Notes under the pieces: generated by a model
Databases searched by the model: none
The model's input: the letters and a program-made list of their open reading frames with translations, nothing else
Told to the model about the DNA's origin: nothing
Source: Onchocerca lupi
Taxonomy: Eukaryota; Nematoda; Chromadorea; Rhabditida; Onchocercidae
Direction of reading: 5' to 3'
Assembly: GCA_028564675.1 (NCBI GenBank)
Contig: JAOVVO010000151.1
Span: 1 to 64,000, forward strand
DNA length: 64,000 bases
Program-made: the position numbers and the translations under genes
Part shown: in pieces, positions 50,091 through 62,128 of the stretch
How positions within the stretch are numbered: position 1 is the first letter of the stretch
Layout: the number at the start of each line of letters is the position of its first letter

Positions 50091-53000
50091 TCTGTTTTTG
50101 ATTTTCTAAAACTTCAATTTTAAATAAATATTGACTGGAATTAATTTATTTGAAAAGTGTTCTTAAAAAAAGTGTTTAAAATTTAAATTTAAAATTTAAA
50201 AATTAGCATTTTTATAGCAAAGAGAAAGGAAGAGAGAAGAAGGGTAAAATTTCATTCAAAAATAAATTTTCTCAAATATGAATTAACAGATGAATAAATA
50301 GATGTAAAAGTTCGAATAAATGCAATAAAAATTGACAGCATACGTGGAGGAATTGTATCAACTGATAAGGTAAATATATGCCAACTGATAAGATAATACC
50401 ATAAGCCAAAAGATTGAATTAGACCAAAATTAAGATGAGGGTAAAAAAAAGAAATGAAAAGACAAAAAAAGTTCTGATTGGCATGTGACCTTTTCCTGAC
50501 AAATACTTGTTTTTGATAAAACAATATCAGTCTAGATGAACGAACCAACTAATCGATTGATCGAATAACTGAGAGATTGACTCTTGATGATTTCCGGTAT
50601 CAAAAGATGAGGAGTGTTGAATACGGATCGGAATAACCGGAAGGATTTCAAGATATCTGGATTTTTTTTTTGAATTATTGTTTTTAATTTAATTATCGGT
50701 ACTAGATGTCGTTATCCGAAGAAATATCAAAAGGAAACAATTCTGAAAACTTCATGTGAAACATTTGGATCATCAATTAATTAATTAATCAAGAGGAAGA
50801 ATTCGTGAATTTTAAATGTATAAAGTTTACAAGTTTCTTCTCATTCCCTCTTCTTATTTTTCATGTCTTTCTTATTTTTTTTCGGTCTTGAACATAGCTT
50901 CAAATTTCAACAATAACCGAAAGGCATTAGCTGTTAGTTTTGAAAATGACAGAATTTGAAATTTATTTTTTTTCCCGCATATTTTTTAGTACAACGTAAG
51001 ACTTATCTTGAAAAAATTTACTTTGTTAAATATTTGAGAAGAAATATTTCGATGATTTTGATTTTCATCATTATTTAAATAATAAATTAATTTAAATAAT
51101 TCAAATCATTTTTTTTTTTGCTCTCTACAACTTTTAGTCTTAATTTTAATCATACTTCAATTTAAATGCATTCAATTTCATTTCTTTTTTAAGTACTCGA
51201 TGTTGACTTTTTTTAATGCTGATTTTAAATATTGATTTTTTAAAATTATTCAATATTTGGCACAAAAAAACGGAAAAGAATTTCACTCCATCAATTTTAC
51301 TATCAAATATCTTAGACATTGATGATCTATTAAACAAATTAGAGTGTGGAGGAAGAAAAAGAGAGAAAAAAGTGTGAATTTTTATTTGGAAAGGAAGAAA
51401 TTTGTCGTATTTTCAATAAAGTAAAATAAAAAAAGGAAAACTTTGGAACATATATGGAAGAAATTCCGAAAATAGCAATTTATCATCAAAATGAATTAGT
51501 GTTTTAAGTATGATTTCCCCTCGGAATTAGTAATGGTTAGGATATTGATAGTTTTTTAATGAAAATTAGCAGCATAAATTGGAAAGTGATTTAATGGAAT
51601 GAACTTTTTTCTTCTTCTTATCTATCTTTCAATTATCTAACTTAAAATATAGTTTTCATTAAAAGTATTCGAAAAATAGCTATACTTAAATCAATGTGTA
51701 TTTTTGATAAGAATTAATTTATCGATTTAGGTGGAAAATTTTAATCTTGGTTTCGAATAAAATCAATTAAAATTGGCTTATTAGTATTAAAAATGAAAAG
51801 TTTTGCAAGAAAAGATTAAAAATGAAAATGAAGATTAGAATTTAAATGAAAAAAAAAAAAAACTAAAAATTAAAAGCTTTTTCACGTAAAAAAACACTTC
51901 AGTTTTTATAAAAATTGGCAATTCTAGTAATTTAAAATTGAATTGCTTTCGAAATTTCTTCCATTTATTTGCATTATCTATTTTCAAACTTTTTATATTT
52001 AATATTTTTCTTTCGGAAGATGCAAGTAAATATTGAAATATTTGGAGTTAAGGTTGAAGTACAATTAAAAAGCAATCAGTTATATTTACTTTTCACTAGA
52101 AAACCAGATTTCTGAATGTATATGTATGTTTGTGTATCGCTAAAAGAAGTAAGTAATTTAACCTTAGGTTGTATTTACGAAAGTGAAAAAATTTGATAAC
52201 TTGCTAAAGACAATTTTGAAAATCTTCAAAATATTTCATCCAACTTTCGCGCCAAAAATAAAATATAATCAAATAAACAAATATGGAGTTTGAAAATCAA
52301 AGTTTTACAAATAATGATTTGAATATATATCTTATTTGACAATACTTAATGACTGGATTATACTTTATTCAGAATTATTTAATAGATTTAACTATTTCAT
52401 TTAATAATATTTTATTACTAATTGAATTGCATTACTTAGGAATGCCGAATAATATTTCTTACTTGAATTTCACAGATATTGCAATATTAAATCATCAGAT
52501 ACTATCTTTAATACTGTTATATTGAATTATCCAATATTATTATTCGTACCACTAATTTAATATAAAACAATTCCATTTCTTTTAATTTTGACCATTACAA
52601 AGAAAAAAAATTCCATTTCTTATCCAAATAATATTCGCAGAAAAAGCTACGAAATGGATGTTTGGGATAAAGAAGAATAAGATGGAAAATCCTATCATTT
52701 ATTTCAATTATTATCATTTTAATAATTGATCCAATTTTCCAAATTAATCAATGTTTAATCAACTTTAATTATCAAATAATCACAATATTTGATCGATTTA
52801 AATTTCCTCATAATTTAACAATCAATATAAGGTTTAAAATAATTCGAAAATTTTGAAAATAACAGTAATAAATACATATAATAGGAAATAATTGTGATAA
52901 GAGATAACAGTGATTATTATATAAAAACAGTAATTTGAAACATACATTGAATTTATTAATGATTGAAAATAATAGTGATATTATGAATATTATGATTAGA

Positions 53001-53342
53001 TTATTAAGGATAATAACATAGTAAGATTTAAGCAGCTAACATTACGCATTTTTAATTTAGAATATCAGATAAGTTATCCATGCAAATAATATATGCATAC
53101 TGGAATACTTGAATGATAATGATAATGATAATCTAATAAATGATAAATGAATGGTAATGATGAAAATGATAATTTGATAAAGGACAAATGAAATAACGAA
53201 ACGTCGCATGACATTGGAAATGTTAAAAAAAAAAAAAAAAAAAAAATGAAAGTTTTCTTGTCTGTTATGTCAACAAGAATAAATATAATTGTCATCAATT
53301 TTTCTTTCTTTTCTTTTTCTTTACTCTTTTTTTAAATTATGT

Positions 53343-53418
53343 TTGTTCTCTTTCTTCCTTTTTTTTTTTCTTCATCTCATTTGTTCTCTTTCTTCCTTTT
53401 TTTTTTCTTCATCTCATT
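53343..53418. repeat. 38-bp tandem duplication
   Basis: ttgttctctttcttcctttt continuing to cttcatctcat occurs twice in succession, with a small difference in T-run length. Confidence 0.8.
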
Positions 53419-53914
53419 TTTATATTTATATATATACAATAAAATATTTATTTTATTACATTGATGTTTCTTATTTTTAACGTTTTATGAAAATATTGTA
53501 TTAATAAATTTTTGTATTATAAAAAATTAGATTTAAATTGTTTCTTCTCGTTGCATCTTAATTTTTTAATTATTTTCAATGAAAATTCAACATTTAATTC
53601 AACGTGATGTTTCTTCCCTCAAAATGATTACAAATGTGATTACGAATAAAATTCTCAATTGCTAAACTAAAACGAAGAAAAAAATTATGAAATAGAATAT
53701 CATAATAACTATTTTTAAGTATTATTTTAAATTCATAATAATTGCACGAAGCAACATTCTCACTCAAAAATGTCTACTTTAGGGATTTTAAAAATAACAT
53801 TTAATAATATTAAATGACGATCGTTTCTCTGCTTTTTTTTTCGCATATTCACTTTTTTTTCACTTTTTACTTTTTTCTTCGCTTTTCTAATTTTTTTTTT
53901 CGCTATCTATATAA

Positions 53915-54115
53915 ATTAGAATGTAAATGTTCATTGTTATTTGCCGTACAACGTTTTAAGTTCTTCACCGATTGATTTGAAATTTGATTTAACGTTGCAT
54001 TCAAATGGGCCACGTGTTCAAGAACTTTTGGAGATTTAAGATTTTGAACAAACGAACATTTATACTTTTATTTATGTAGATTAGCTGGATCCAGCCAAAC
54101 GAAACATGTTGAATA
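53915..54115. repeat. Dispersed repeat copy
   Basis: Matches the element in the BCKDHA intron: starts tatataaattagaatgtaaa, includes gatttgaaatttgatttaac and gttgcattcaaatgggccac, and ends gtagattagctggatccagc followed by caaacg. Confidence 0.6.
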
Positions 54116-55214
54116 ATAATCATAATAAGGATGATAAAAGTAGTGAAAATTATAGTGGTGATGTTATATTGTTACCGGCAAATAACAATGATACTATGAT
54201 GGTAATGATAATAAATGATAGTAATAATAGTGAAGAGTGATAATAATTACTGATTATTATTATTGATACGATAACTTTCTTCCTACCAATAAAATTGATA
54301 TAAATACCAATCAGAAAAGTCAGTTTACTTACTAGAATTCGAAATAGTTGAATATCTCCTCTACACTATCAATAGTTACAATTTGAATAAAGTTTTTTTT
54401 TTTGAAAAAAAAAAATTAACAAAACAAGCAAAGATTATCAAAGTAGTTGTTACTAGATTATAATAATAAATAGTAACGATAAGGACTATAATGGTGATAA
54501 CTGCAATGATAGTTAATGTAATAGTTCGACTATGATAATCATAATAATGATAATGATTATATTGAAATAATGATCATTCGGGTATAGAATTTTTTTTTTT
54601 TGAAATTCATCAGATCGATTTGATAAAATGGGAAGAGGAGCGAAAAAAAAGTGTAACATCTGAAAAGGATAAAAAAAAAAAAAAAAAGAAAAAAAAACGA
54701 AAGATTCCTATTCGAATAACTTATTGATTTATTATAGAGAAAATAGGGAATTACAATATATTCAATAACATGAATTATTTTTTTAGCAAAAAATGAAAAA
54801 ATCTGCAAAATTGTGCAAAAAGAAAGACACTTGATTCGATTGAAAATTAATAGTTTTTCAATTATTCACAAGCATGTAACCTATGAAATAACAAAATTAT
54901 ATGCAGCACAATGAATTACATCACATGTCTGCCACATTTAAAAAAAAAAAGAAATCATGTGAATTCGAAGTTTTGTTGGAAATTTTGCCGGTGAATGGAG
55001 AGGAATGATATCATCAAAAAATGTGAAACACAATATTTGAAATATTGATAATTTTTGAAACTGCAATTAATAAACTTTTGAACATCAAACAAAATAAAGA
55101 GAATAGTCGATATCTTCGAAGATATTTTCACGTAAATTATATGAATTTATAAATGTCAACAATATAAGTTGAGTGGACGTAAATTTACAATGATAAGCCT
55201 ATCTTCATGTTTCA

Positions 55215-56591
55215 TTATATTCTGAATTTCTCAGATACTGAGCAAAATTCCTTAGCGCTATCTTCAATGATAAGATCGATAGAATAATCAGCAAATGATC
55301 GATCATTATTAATGAATTGCGCAAATCTTCTTGAAGCATTTCAACAGAGATTTAAAGCCTCAGCAATAGCGTCAATAACAAAACCTAATCTATCACGGTA
55401 AGTTTAATAAATCAACTTCGTTGAAAAACTACTACCTTGAAATTAAATGTGATAGGATGATTTATTTAAATTGCAATAAAATAATTTGAAGATATTCCAG
55501 GTTTGTAGAACATTTCACCTCGATCATTTAGGACCATCTGTAATTTGATAAGAGATTTGCAATCTGTTTTACATCTTTTTCAGAAAAATCAACATCTTAC
55601 AAGTTAACGGAACGTTTCTTATTAATACAAGAAACTGTAAAAAAAAAAATTTTAAACAGTAATTTTCGTATTTTTATGATGTTGATATTTCTGGTTTACT
55701 TGTCATTGCTTGTTTAAATAGAAAATAGGAGCAATGAAAGAGATAATTGTACGCAAAATTTCAATATAATAGATAACATAGGTAATCTGGATCAATTTAT
55801 GATGAAAATTTAAAAAAATATTTAAATATTTTTTTGATGCTGATATTGGATTGATTCCAAAATAGCATGCTTCGAGAGAAGTTAATCGGCAAAAAATGTT
55901 GAGGCAAAAATGTAATATTAATACTAATAAAAGTAAATTAAAAAGTGTAAAAAAGTTAGGAATTAGTATAAATATCGTATGCTTCAATCGGTTTAGTTAC
56001 AATGTTTTTTGGAATTTCATATAATTTCAGATCTAAAAAAATTGATACATTACATTTTGCAACTTTTCTCATTCTAGAATGATCATAGGTAGCGAGTAAA
56101 ACTCTAATCCAATGTTTTATCATATCAATTTTATCACGTAGAATATTAATCAAATAATTAGCCTCATCTAAATCTTGCGTGTGATTATGCCTTAAACCGT
56201 CAAACATTTCGCAAAATTGCTTCATCGTATTCTTTAAAATTTTTCCACTGGGTGTGCTATTCCAACTTTTCCTTAACTTGCGAGCATTCAAGAGTAATGA
56301 TTTTGTTTCAATTTTATTTTAATCTTCAAGCATCTTAGATGATGATTGGGAATAATTTACAAACAAGAGAATTGTATCTTCCAAAAAATGCACCTATCAA
56401 TATGTTTATCAATAGAAAAATGAGCATTACAATGCAATATTTGACGAAAGTTCAATGAAGGAAAGAGGATTGCAACTATTTTAGGAAATTTTGATAGCAT
56501 TTAATAGCCATATGGCACAGCTATTTGTACTTACTTGGCCATCTTCATTACGCAATAAATTCTCAAGTAAAATCTTTATGAGCAAGGCAGT
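55215..56591 (-). pseudogene. Decayed coding-like segments, origin uncertain
   Basis: Three minus-strand segments look protein-coding but are broken. 56535-56591 encodes ALLIKILLENLLRNEDGQ followed by GTAAGT. 55956-56393 follows TTGATAG and is open for about 145 codons apart from one TAA near 56318; it includes SWNSTPSGKILKNTMKQF and IDMIKHWIRVLLATYD. 55215-55398 encodes RDRLGFVIDAIAEALNLC, one TGA, then RRFAQFINNDRSFADYS. The first two join in phase like host exons. Yet the first, with KLPCS one frame away just upstream, also resembles the bacterial aconitase AcnA signature LP-S-K-LLENLLR--DG, which in a filarial worm would suggest Wolbachia-derived DNA. I cannot decide between a broken host gene and a bacterial insertion. 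Confidence 0.4.
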
Positions 56592-57364
56592 TTAGTTATT
56601 CCTAAAAATTTGCAAAGTCTTTCAATGTTTCAATCATAAGGATTAAAATTTATAATATTAAAGATTTTAGATAGAAAATTATAAACGCTAGAAGCTGCTA
56701 GATTTGAATCTTTTAGGTAAAAAAGAGCTTTAAAGCATGCTCAATGTCATTGTAGCTAAAATTTATTCAAATCAAAAGTGAATCTAAGGAGACAATGATT
56801 ATCATAACCTCCTTGCTTTTTTCCTATTCAATAATACAAACAAAATTAATACTAAGAATGGAATAACTAACTAACTTATAGCTAATAAAATTTATTCTTT
56901 TTTTTCTTCCTTAGAATATGCAATAAAATCTAGTTGGAAAAACGAACTAATAACAAATCACAATAATATAACAAAGTATGAAAATACAATAATGATAACG
57001 ATTCATGATAATTATAATATGTATGATAAGAAATGAATAATCGCGATAAAACAATAATTATAAACTCAATCCTCAAAAAATGCATTCAAAACAAAAGAAA
57101 CTTTTGAAATTAACATTTTATGTTAAAACAATCTAACAAATTATGATAATACCAATAACATGAAAATACAATCAAATGTAATTTTTACGGCCAAATCAAT
57201 AATACGACAAATTATTCAACAAATGATTGAGGAACTTATAAAAAGAAAGAAAAAAAAAACTGAAAAAAAAAAAATCATCAGCTATTATGAACTAATCATT
57301 TGCTGACGAAATAAAAATTAAAATAAGAAAATATAAAGATACAGCATAGAAATATTCCTGATCA

Positions 57365-60300
57365 TCACTGTTTTTGCATTGCTTCTTTGATACCGTCTAC
57401 TAATTCTTCACAGTTATCTATTTGAACCTTATGCGGTGGACCCAAATTAAAACCAAAATGATCAATTATCGCAAAGAATACTTCGATTATAATAAGATAA
57501 ATGATCATCCATTCAAGTCGTGCTTCCTGAAAATTTGAAATCATCTATTACTAAATCATAAATTTTCGGATTTCAACGAGAATAATTTTCCGGAAAACCA
57601 ATTGCTTTAAGATTCCAGTTTCTTTGATTATATGAAAAAGCAATTTAAAAAACGTGAAAGAAACAACTGCAGAATTCTGCACTTTTAAAAAATGTGAAAT
57701 CACTAAGAAACAAAAAAATATAGAAATAATAGAGAATCGAGTAAGTAAAATAACTGCTAAACAGGATAAACTTTTCTTTTCCAATTTTTTTATATCAATC
57801 CATGTAAACTGCTGAAAATTATCGACCTAAATGACATAAAAAGTTTGCAAAATTTGTTACATTAATGATATCTATATGAAGAATCATAATCATTTTTATT
57901 TTTGTTTCTGAATTTTTTTTCTCACTACAATTTATATTAGCCCGGAAAAGTAAAAAAGTAATGAGATGCATGCATAACAAGCATTATTATTTATCATTAT
58001 CATTATGAAAAGTACTTGTGATTTTATTAAGAAAATTTAACAAAAAATTAAAAACATACACGATTATGAGTTTGCATATCGTTCACCACTTTCAATATTT
58101 CACTGCAATAATCCAATTGTGCGTTTAACATCCTGAAAAAGTATCTATTTTATTTCACCTAAAAAAAAAAAAAGAAAAAAAAAAAAACGAATGTCAAAAT
58201 AGTGTCATGAATCTTTGAGAAGGGCATAAAAAGATCACAGCAAAAATAAAAATTAATGCATGTACCTTCGTCGACCGGTGACGGCAAAATGTTTTAAAGC
58301 CATCCTATAATACGGCTCTAAATCTTGCTTCTCCCAATAAAAATCGGAATCGATCAAATTTGTATTCAAATTAATTGAATGTCTGGAAACAACAAAAAAT
58401 GAGATAATAATAAAAATCTTCAAAAAACATAATAATCCAGAGTAACTAAGTTATTTAGTAATTTAAACATACTTCAAAAGAAGTTGAAAATCAACTGAAA
58501 AAAGGAATAATAATAAAAATAAGGGTAAGGTACAGGTAACTTTATTACAAAGCAAGAGTATGAATAAGAATAAGAATCGTAACAAGAATTATATTACGAG
58601 TAACTGTGCCAATTAAAAATATGAATAAAAGAAAAAAAAAATAATTTGAAATTTCGAAAAAAAATGAAATATTTTTTTTTTTTTTAATCTCGGAAGACGA
58701 AAGTAGAGTAATGATAAAAAGAGCGAAAAAAAAAAAGGCAGGAAACACTTTTCTTTGATAGGCACAGATAAAGATAGCTCAGAAAAACTGATAGGATGTA
58801 ATAAAATTTATATAAACCAAGAAAATTGTAATTATTTGATTCAATCACAATTTGAAATAAAATGAAGATAAAATAATTGTTTTAAGAATTGCCACTTATT
58901 GATTATTATTCAGGAACTATAAAATGTGATTGTAATTAGCTTTTCATCCTTCATCAATTACATAAAGCACATATGAAAAAATCAAAGAAAGATTAGTAGT
59001 AAGAATAAGAAAGAACCCAATAATAATTGTATGAATACCAATAAGAATAGAAATAATATACGAGAAAGGATTTAAGACGATAGAAGAAATAATTTACCCA
59101 CCTAAGTGATAATAAAGTACCAGTTTGCATCAGTACATTTTTTCGTTTTAAAGGAATCCTACCAATACTAAGTCCTTTTGAAGCTTTCGCGAGAGGTTCA
59201 GCATATTCTAACAATTGCGCTTCCCATATCGCAACTTTCACTGGAACGAAATTCAGAGTTTAAATTTTTAGAAAAGTTGTTTTCAACAATTGAAAAGAAA
59301 AGCATCAATATCTGGTTCTAAAAACTAAAAGATTTGTCAACAAAAAACGAAAAACCAACTTTCAAGAAATTAAATCATAAAATTTGATATTATCAATATA
59401 ATTTTAACTCTTCAATATTGCTTCCAATGTTAAGATTTTAACATACGCTAAGTGAAATAATTAAAATAATTATGCTCCATGTTCTTAGGTAGGTTTTGTT
59501 TTCAATTTGCGTTCTCCGTTATATATGCATGTTAACATATATTAACAATCTTAATGTAGTGTTGCGTTTTAATATCACCACCAAAAAAAAAAAGAAAAAA
59601 GGAGAACTCATGAATAACAAACCAATTTACCTGATGCAGCCATTCCATGCGAAAAAGCAAATCGTTCCAAAGTCGCCAATGATGAAAAATGTCCATCCAA
59701 ATAATTGGTAAAATTAAGCAGCAATTGTTCACCTTTCATCCGTGTTTCACCTCTTAAATAGAAATTACTGTTTTGATGCCAATTTCTTAAGTTTATAGTT
59801 TTACAAAAAAAAAGAAAAAAAAAGTAAAAAAGAGAAAAATCGACATGTGTGGAATTAAAAATGGGATACCTAATATGTATTAAAATGTAAGTAATAGGTT
59901 ACACTAAATCACAAAATTAAGCTAATAATAAAAGTTGGCAAAAGTGATGAGTAAATGATATGAATGAAAAATAACTACCGATTGCATTGACAAGGCTAAC
60001 TCTGGCGAAATATATGAGAATATAGCGAAAAAGAAGACAAAATAACTTAAACCATTTATTTTAAAATTATATATTGTACAAATATCCTTACTCTTTCACC
60101 ATACGAAATGATAACGTATCAGTTTCTTCCAGAACAACTGCTGCTTCGTATGGTAATTCAGCATACTGAGACAAAATATCCATTATTTGGCTACGCTGCA
60201 ATTCAAAAAAATTAAAGTTTGAAAACCTGAAAATATTTGATGAATCAAAAACTGTAATTCTCAGTAAATTAGTTCATTCACACAACCAAATATTTAAATC

Positions 60301-62128
60301 ATTTATAAGTTTTAAAAATAATGTTCTGGCTGTCTAACTTTCTGGAAGAATATATTCTCAAACTTAATATCTTCTTCATTCATCTTTCATTTAACAGTCG
60401 TAATAATTTTTTGCTTGTTTTTAAAGTCTGAAAAACCGAACAATATTTTATGAATTAAAAACATTAGACAATATTTCATCCATTACTCGAGCTACACAAA
60501 AAAAAGTCTTCGAATGCTTTCAGTATATATCTAGTGCACTAAAATGTAGGATGAGATAATACTAAATGTAGATTTTTTGAAGACTTTTATTATTTATAAT
60601 TTCTCAATGATTATTTGATAATGATAACGATAATAGCAATCATTTGAAAGGAAAAAAAAACAGCTACCTCAATATGATTAATTCCCCAAAAAACAACAAC
60701 ACCATCGGCAAACAAAAAAAATTCTTTGACTGCATTCTGATCAATGATGTATTGTGACTTTGGTACGAAATGTAGACCATCATCGATTTCTGAAAAAAAA
60801 AAGTTTTTAAAACTTCCTGAATAATTTCATATAAATATTCGAAATATTAGCAAAAATGCAAGTGACTTGTTGATCTCTAAAAAGTAAACAAAAACCTAAA
60901 ACAATATAAAATTTTGGTTCATAACAAATGAAGGAATGATAGTACTGAAGAGGATTTTATTTCATCATTAATAATGTTCATAGCTAGTGATCAATTTTAA
61001 TATTATTTTCTGCTCATATATACATGTATTCTAGTTTTTATCTAAAACAACATATCTAAAACATTATTTTCTGCTCATATATACATGTATTCTAGTTTTT
61101 ATCTAAAACACATATCTAAAACAAGATAAAAACTAGAATACATGTATATATGAGCAGAAAATAATATTAAAATTGAAAATTGAAAATGCCATCATTATAA
61201 CTACTGACATGAAGAAAGAAAATATTAAAACTATGATACACTATGCTTAATTGGTTCATGATTGCAATGGGATTGATTGAATAGAATTATTCTAATAAAT
61301 TCCAATTACCTTGATTATATCGAAAAATTAAATGTACCTTCATCAATATGCGTGCAATTATATAAACTGAACAAATGTTCATCATCGAGTAAATCAAGCA
61401 ACCTGAAAGATTCCGCCATTGCTACGCCAATTATTTCCGGTCCTCTTGGTTGCTGAAATACACGATAATAAGATATACTAAATATTATTCAAACATTTCT
61501 GTGTTTTGAAGCGCACTTCAATCTTCCTAAATTAGATGGTTTTAATACGAAGAAACAATTCTTGCAAAATTCACAAACTATTAGTCCTTCATTTATTGTG
61601 ATCAAGTAAATAGGTAAAAATTTTAGCTTTACAATTATCAAAATATTTTTAAATTCTCAAATGAGTGAAAAATTCTGTAGAATTTTTATTTATTTACTAA
61701 AAATCAATTGATAAAATTAATGATATCATACACACCGATGAATCATAAACTGAAGTTAACGGTCTACGTCTACGAACTGGTTTTCGTACCACAGTTGTTG
61801 AATCAACAGTTGATGGCTGCAATTGACTGGCTGTATCCGCAAAACGTTTAGTCGACTTCATGCACAGCATTCTAAACGATTTTCTTTTCAAAAATTTCTC
61901 AGAATCATACAATTTCTTGGCTTATGAAATTTTTGAAATTAAATTCCCATATAAATAATGCTACGACGAAGAATTTTGTCTTTTGGAACAAAACCTAGCC
62001 AATAATGGATTTCGTTGAATAGCCATTGTCCATAATTGTTTCTTGTTTATAGCATTTGAATGTAAACACATTGCTTTCTTTTCGAAAGACCCAAATAAAC
62101 AGCGTAAAGGATTCCAAAGTTTCAGCAT
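57365..62128 (-). CDS. RMND1: RMND1 homolog, mitochondrial translation factor (DUF155)
   Basis: Inner-membrane mitochondrial protein of the RMD1/RMND1 family that supports mitochondrial ribosomes and translation. Exons: 61995-62128, 61736-61883, 61338-61452, 60668-60789, 60092-60195, 59631-59752, 59102-59240, 58266-58382, 58060-58132, 57365-57526; 411 residues (human 449). The N-terminus is basic and hydrophobic without early acids (MLKLWNPLRCLFGSF), fitting a targeting peptide, followed by a KPVRRRRPLTS linker. DUF155 landmarks: FLFADGVVVFWGINHIE, ELPYEAAVVLEE, LERFAFSHGMAASVKVAIWE, LMQTGTLLSLRHSINLNTNL, SDFYWEKQDLEPYY and the C-terminal membrane helix LEWMIIYLIIIEVFFAII. TTTTCAG lies 2 bases before the ATG, a likely trans-splice site. 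The exon 1/2 junction (acceptor TTTTTGAAAAG) is weak; the rest is secure. Confidence 0.93.
60992..61175. repeat. Perfect 52-bp inverted repeat with a duplicated arm
   Basis: 60992-61043 is the exact reverse complement of 61124-61175 (core attctagtttttatct / agataaaaactagaat). Between them, 61063-61122 repeats the left arm in direct orientation with a period of 61 bp (61002-61062, 61063-61122). It lies in the RMND1 intron between exons 60668-60789 and 61338-61452. Confidence 0.9.

Larger units (their letters stand above)
48982..57364. other. Long gene-free stretch between BCKDHA and RMND1
   Basis: About 8.4 kb, very AT-rich. It contains the BCKDHA promoter and the RMND1 3' flank. Contents noted: complementary GA and CT microsatellites (49880-50090), a 38-bp duplication (53343-53418), one dispersed-repeat copy (53915-54115), GATAAT-type simple sequence (53110-53170, 54180-54250, 54530-54560) and decayed coding-like segments (55215-56591). 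Other open frames are homopolymer or simple-sequence artefacts. Confidence 0.55.

Noticed and set aside
50252..50548. 98-codon minus-strand open frame, hydrophobic
   Set aside because: Phe/Ile/Ser-rich translation of AT-rich sequence without start context or homologous features.
55703..55987. 94-codon hydrophobic minus-strand frame
   Set aside because: AT-driven Leu/Ile/Phe composition; it overlaps the end of the better-supported decayed segment.
56535..56591. Firm call of a Wolbachia aconitase gene
   Set aside because: Similarity covers only about 20 residues, needs a frameshift and stops exactly at a splice-like site, so it is kept only as a hypothesis.
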